Assembly: GCF_900129975.1 (NCBI RefSeq)
Contig: NZ_FSRG01000004.1
Location: 186,001 to 250,000 of the forward strand
Source: Halodesulfovibrio marinisediminis DSM 17456
Lineage (GTDB): Bacteria > Desulfobacterota > Desulfovibrionia > Desulfovibrionales > Desulfovibrionaceae
Direction of reading: 5' to 3'
Length of the DNA: 64,000 nucleotides
Of the stretch, positions 61,497 through 64,000 are shown in pieces. Made by a program: the position numbers and the translations under genes. The first letter of the stretch is position 1. Each line of letters starts with the position of its first letter. The notes under the pieces were generated by a model. The model worked only from the letters and a program-made list of their open reading frames with translations, had not been told where the DNA came from and did no database searches.

Positions 61497-62810
61497 ATGA
61501 AAAAAACATTACTAGTAGCAATTGCTCTGCTTCTTCTCTCTGCCGGAGTTGTAGCAGGAGTACAAAAATATCAGCGCACTAATTCATCGCGCGTGAGCAA
61601 TGCTTCTTGGTTTACACAACCGTCCGAGGTTGTAGAGAAGATTAATCTACTAAATAACAGCGGCCATTTTTCTTTTGTACGGGAAAAAGGACGCTGGTTT
61701 ATTTTGTTCAACGGTAAAAAGTGTCTTGCCCGTCAAGACGTTATTGAGTCTTTATTCACGAAACTGCGTGAAATGCCTCCACAAAACTGTGCTGAGGTAG
61801 AACCTGAAAAGATACTCGATTACGGTCTGGACAACCCGAAAATTCGGATTACTTTATCCGGAAAGAATATCTGGCACCTCGGCATTGGACATTCCACTGC
61901 AAGTGGTGAGATCTTTTATGCCAGAAAAGGTGATGGTCAGGTTTGTATGGTTCCTCCAGAGATTGTTAATCTGCTGGATCAGCCTGTTGCAACCTTTATT
62001 GATTCTCGACTCCTTGCTGTCCCAGCAGATCGCATTACAAAGATTAGAATGCAGGGAGAAAGTACAGGGACTTGGGAAATAGAACGTTCTGATGATGGAT
62101 TTACCTTTACGTATCCTGAAGCTCTTAAGAAGCACACTGTAAATCAAAAATCAGCAGATCTGTTTATCCATACGCTTGTTAATGGCGGAGCATCCTGCGA
62201 ATCGAATGAAAAGTTGTTAGGTGCTGTTGCTGATTTTTCGATTTCTGTATGGCAGAAAGGCTCGTCTGAGCCGACCACGCTTGTTGTTTTTAAGCGTGAT
62301 GACGACAAAGATGAGTATAAAGCAAAAGATAGCCGACAGCCTGATCCGGTGGAACTTTCCTCTGGTCTTGTGAACCAGCTGAAAGTTACAGCATTTGCTT
62401 TGCAGGAAAAGCCAATTTTTGATGTTAATGTCGGCGAGGCGGTAAAGCAGAAGCTTAGCCGTATCGACGGCAAACAAGTTCGGAATATCACCATCACGAA
62501 GACGACGGAAGGCTGGGTGGACGACCTGACTAACCAAGAACTTACGGGGATGGATTTATTTATTTGGCGGCTTGGAGAGTTGCAGTACCAGAGTTTGCCG
62601 GTTCGTAACAGACCGGAAAGTGCATTGCTTTCTTTAAGTTGGAATATTTATGCAGCGGAAGGCGTTCCGCTTGTAGAGTTGTATTTTTACACCGACCCAG
62701 AACTTCCTGAGGGAATCAGTTGGGTTCGGTTACAAAGGGAAAGCGTGTGGTACCCCGTGTCGAGCAAGCTAATGCGAGACTTGCGGGCACGTCTTCCTTT
62801 TACTCGGTAA
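61497..62810 (+). CDS. DUF4340-containing membrane-anchored protein
   Basis: A 437-residue protein with an N-terminal signal/anchor (KKTLLVAIALLLLSAGVVAG) and a periplasmic body of DUF4340 type: repeated segments of about 100 residues (FVREKGRWFILFNGKKCLAR, LDYGLDNPKIRITLSGKNIW). DUF4340 is often found beside gliding/ABC-type genes and its function is unknown. Here it stands alone, with a promoter 140 bases upstream. The TTG at 61491 is an alternative start. Confidence 0.8.
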   Translation: MKKTLLVAIALLLLSAGVVAGVQKYQRTNSSRVSNASWFTQPSEVVEKINLLNNSGHFSFVREKGRWFILFNGKKCLARQDVIESLFTKLREMPPQNCAEVEPEKILDYGLDNPKIRITLSGKNIWHLGIGHSTASGEIFYARKGDGQVCMVPPEIVNLLDQPVATFIDSRLLAVPADRITKIRMQGESTGTWEIERSDDGFTFTYPEALKKHTVNQKSADLFIHTLVNGGASCESNEKLLGAVADFSISVWQKGSSEPTTLVVFKRDDDKDEYKAKDSRQPDPVELSSGLVNQLKVTAFALQEKPIFDVNVGEAVKQKLSRIDGKQVRNITITKTTEGWVDDLTNQELTGMDLFIWRLGELQYQSLPVRNRPESALLSLSWNIYAAEGVPLVELYFYTDPELPEGISWVRLQRESVWYPVSSKLMRDLRARLPFTR

Positions 62811-62861
62811 CATTTTTGTTGAAAAAACGGCACTGCCGCATTCATACATAAGGAGTCCTCA

Positions 62862-63086
62862 ATGGCCCGCATTACAGTAGAAGACTGTCAGGAACGTGTA
62901 GATAACCGTTTCCTTCTTGTTCAGATGGCAATTAAACGTGTTCATCAATTCCGTGAAGGCTATGAACCTCTCGTTGAGAGCAAGAACAAAGAAGTTGTTA
63001 CTGCTCTTCGTGAAATCGCAGAAGGTAAAGTGGTTGCTGACGGTGTTGATATGAAGATTGGTTACGAACAGGAAGACGCTGAATAG
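62862..63086 (+). CDS. rpoZ: RNA polymerase omega subunit
   Basis: A 74-residue protein, [20 protein letters not shown], with the conserved VDNRFxLVxMAIKR helix and an acidic C-terminus. It helps assemble RNA polymerase. AAGGAG lies 8 bases before the ATG, and dnaJ starts 5 bases after its stop. Confidence 0.96.
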   Translation: MARITVEDCQERVDNRFLLVQMAIKRVHQFREGYEPLVESKNKEVVTALREIAEGKVVADGVDMKIGYEQEDAE

Positions 63087-63091
63087 TTTCT

Positions 63092-64000
63092 ATGAGCCAG
63101 AGAGATTATTATGAGGTACTCGGGGTTTCCCGATCAGCCTCTGCAGACGAAATCAAACGCGCGTATCGTAAAAAAGCAATGGAGTTTCATCCGGACCGAA
63201 ATCCGGATAACCCTGAAGCTGAGCAGAAGTTTAAGGAAGCCTCTCAGGCTTACGAAGTACTGCACGATACTGACAAGCGTAGCCGTTATGATCAGTTTGG
63301 TCATGCCGGTGTTGATGGCAACGGTTTTGGTGGCTTCAATAACGCAGAAGATATCTTCGGTTCTTTCGGTGATATCTTCGGTGATTTCTTCGGCTTTAAC
63401 ATGGGTGGCGGCTCTCGCGGCCCTCGTGCTCAGGCTGGCGCGGACTTACGTTACAATTTGACGGTTTCTTTCCGCCAGGCTGCTCATGGTGATGAAGTCA
63501 CACTGAAGATCCCTAAGAACGTTATCTGTGATGAATGTGACGGTTCCGGTGCTGCACCGGGAACTTCCGTTGAAACATGTAGTCACTGTCATGGTTCTGG
63601 GCAGGTTCGCCAGAGTCAGGGGCCATTCTCTATTTCTCGACCATGTCCGGTTTGTGGCGGCTCAGGACAGATTATTCCTAATCCATGTCCAAAGTGCCGT
63701 GGTGTAGGCATTGTTAAGGAAACCAAAGAGCTGCAGGTAAAAGTTCCTGCCGGTGTTGATACTGGTAACCGTCTGCGCTTGCGTGGAGAAGGTGAGCCGG
63801 GAATTCATGGTGGCCCTCCGGGTGATCTGTATGTTGTTATCACCGTTGAAGAAGATAAGACCTTTGAGCGTCAGGGACAGCACCTGATTATCCAAAGGGA
63901 AATTTCTTTTGTTCAGGCAGCACTGGGTGATAAGATTGAAGTGCCTACGCTGGATGAGCCGATCACTATGGATATTCCGAAAGGAACCCAGAGTGGTGAA
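63092..64000 (+). CDS. dnaJ: Chaperone DnaJ (3' end outside window)
   Basis: An open frame of 303 codons from ATG 63092 to the window edge. The J-domain ([23 protein letters not shown] at 33-35), a Gly/Phe-rich region (about 70-115), and four CxxCxGxG zinc motifs ([32 protein letters not shown]) define type I DnaJ, the DnaK co-chaperone. About 70 residues are missing at the C-terminus. It has a weak ribosome site five bases after the rpoZ stop, suggesting coupling. Confidence 0.97.
   Translation, partial: MSQRDYYEVLGVSRSASADEIKRAYRKKAMEFHPDRNPDNPEAEQKFKEASQAYEVLHDTDKRSRYDQFGHAGVDGNGFGGFNNAEDIFGSFGDIFGDFFGFNMGGGSRGPRAQAGADLRYNLTVSFRQAAHGDEVTLKIPKNVICDECDGSGAAPGTSVETCSHCHGSGQVRQSQGPFSISRPCPVCGGSGQIIPNPCPKCRGVGIVKETKELQVKVPAGVDTGNRLRLRGEGEPGIHGGPPGDLYVVITVEEDKTFERQGQHLIIQREISFVQAALGDKIEVPTLDEPITMDIPKGTQSGE

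Overview
The window reads as a core-chromosome segment of a Desulfovibrio-type sulfate reducer (Desulfovibrionaceae; the moderate GC and gene content suggest something close to Halodesulfovibrio). The assignment is inferred from gene content: a cytochrome-headed Rnf operon, anaerobic cobalamin genes (cbiA, cbiC), a free-standing AICAR transformylase, a periplasmic ferredoxin/membrane module, a CoA-disulfide reductase-rhodanese fusion, a Ros/MucR regulator, and adjacent GS-I and GS-III glutamine synthetases. No rRNA, CRISPR array, prophage or intact insertion sequence was seen. One tRNA-Ala(GGC) is present.

Layout. 0-2.5 kb: purD-purE operon (purE cut by the window edge) and an MscS channel on the minus strand. 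2.8-4.8 kb: universal stress protein and cardiolipin synthase. 5-7.2 kb: a Tat-exported four-cluster ferredoxin with a four-helix membrane partner, a 50-residue DUF1508 protein and tRNA-Ala. 7.5-11.7 kb: unknown gene plus DEAD-box helicase, then cbiA-cbiC. 11.7-13.8 kb: a very AT-rich gap, a MucR-like regulator and a CheW protein. 14-20.6 kb: cytochrome-rnfCDGEAB-apbE, coupling ferredoxin:NAD redox chemistry to ion transport and probably to the periplasmic cytochrome pool. 20.7-33.8 kb: chemoreceptor, CoA-disulfide reductase, PiT phosphate transporter with its PhoU-like partner, a receiver-GGDEF-EAL protein, PAP2 phosphatase, ClC transporter, a Cys-repeat protein and diacylglycerol kinase. 33.9-36.3 kb: DinB-like protein, a gene-poor stretch full of hairpins, DUF523 protein and a small secreted His/Gly-rich protein. 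36.4-40.6 kb: two glutamine synthetases. 40.8-45 kb: OlsF-like acyltransferase fusion, a TtuA/ubiquitin-like sulfur carrier pair and a single-domain receiver. 45-64 kb: comEC, thrC-plsY, an RNB ribonuclease, AICAR transformylase, a MltF-like transglycosylase, purA-holB, an M23 peptidase, ttcA, a DUF4340 protein, rpoZ and dnaJ (cut by the window edge).

Regulation visible in the sequence: two sigma-54 (-24/-12) promoters, one before the His-rich secreted protein and one before GS-III; the latter has three copies of a TGACAA-N2-TTGTCA palindrome upstream, as expected for an enhancer-binding activator. A sigma-28-type promoter precedes the chemoreceptor, and good sigma-70 promoters precede tRNA-Ala and the DUF4340 gene. 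Most convergent gene pairs share a bidirectional terminator hairpin. Four of these hairpins (25.3, 42.7, 48.5 and 59.1 kb) belong to one family with conserved flanks and form a dispersed repeat.

No complete new multi-gene system is claimed. The most unusual items are the GS-III enhancer array, the sigma-54-driven His-rich protein, the hairpin-rich non-coding region at 34.6-35.2 kb with a 14-codon ORF, the sulfur carrier ending in Ser-Gly next to TtuA, the orphan ferredoxin/membrane module, and an RnfD in which the expected flavin-bearing Thr appears to be Asn.
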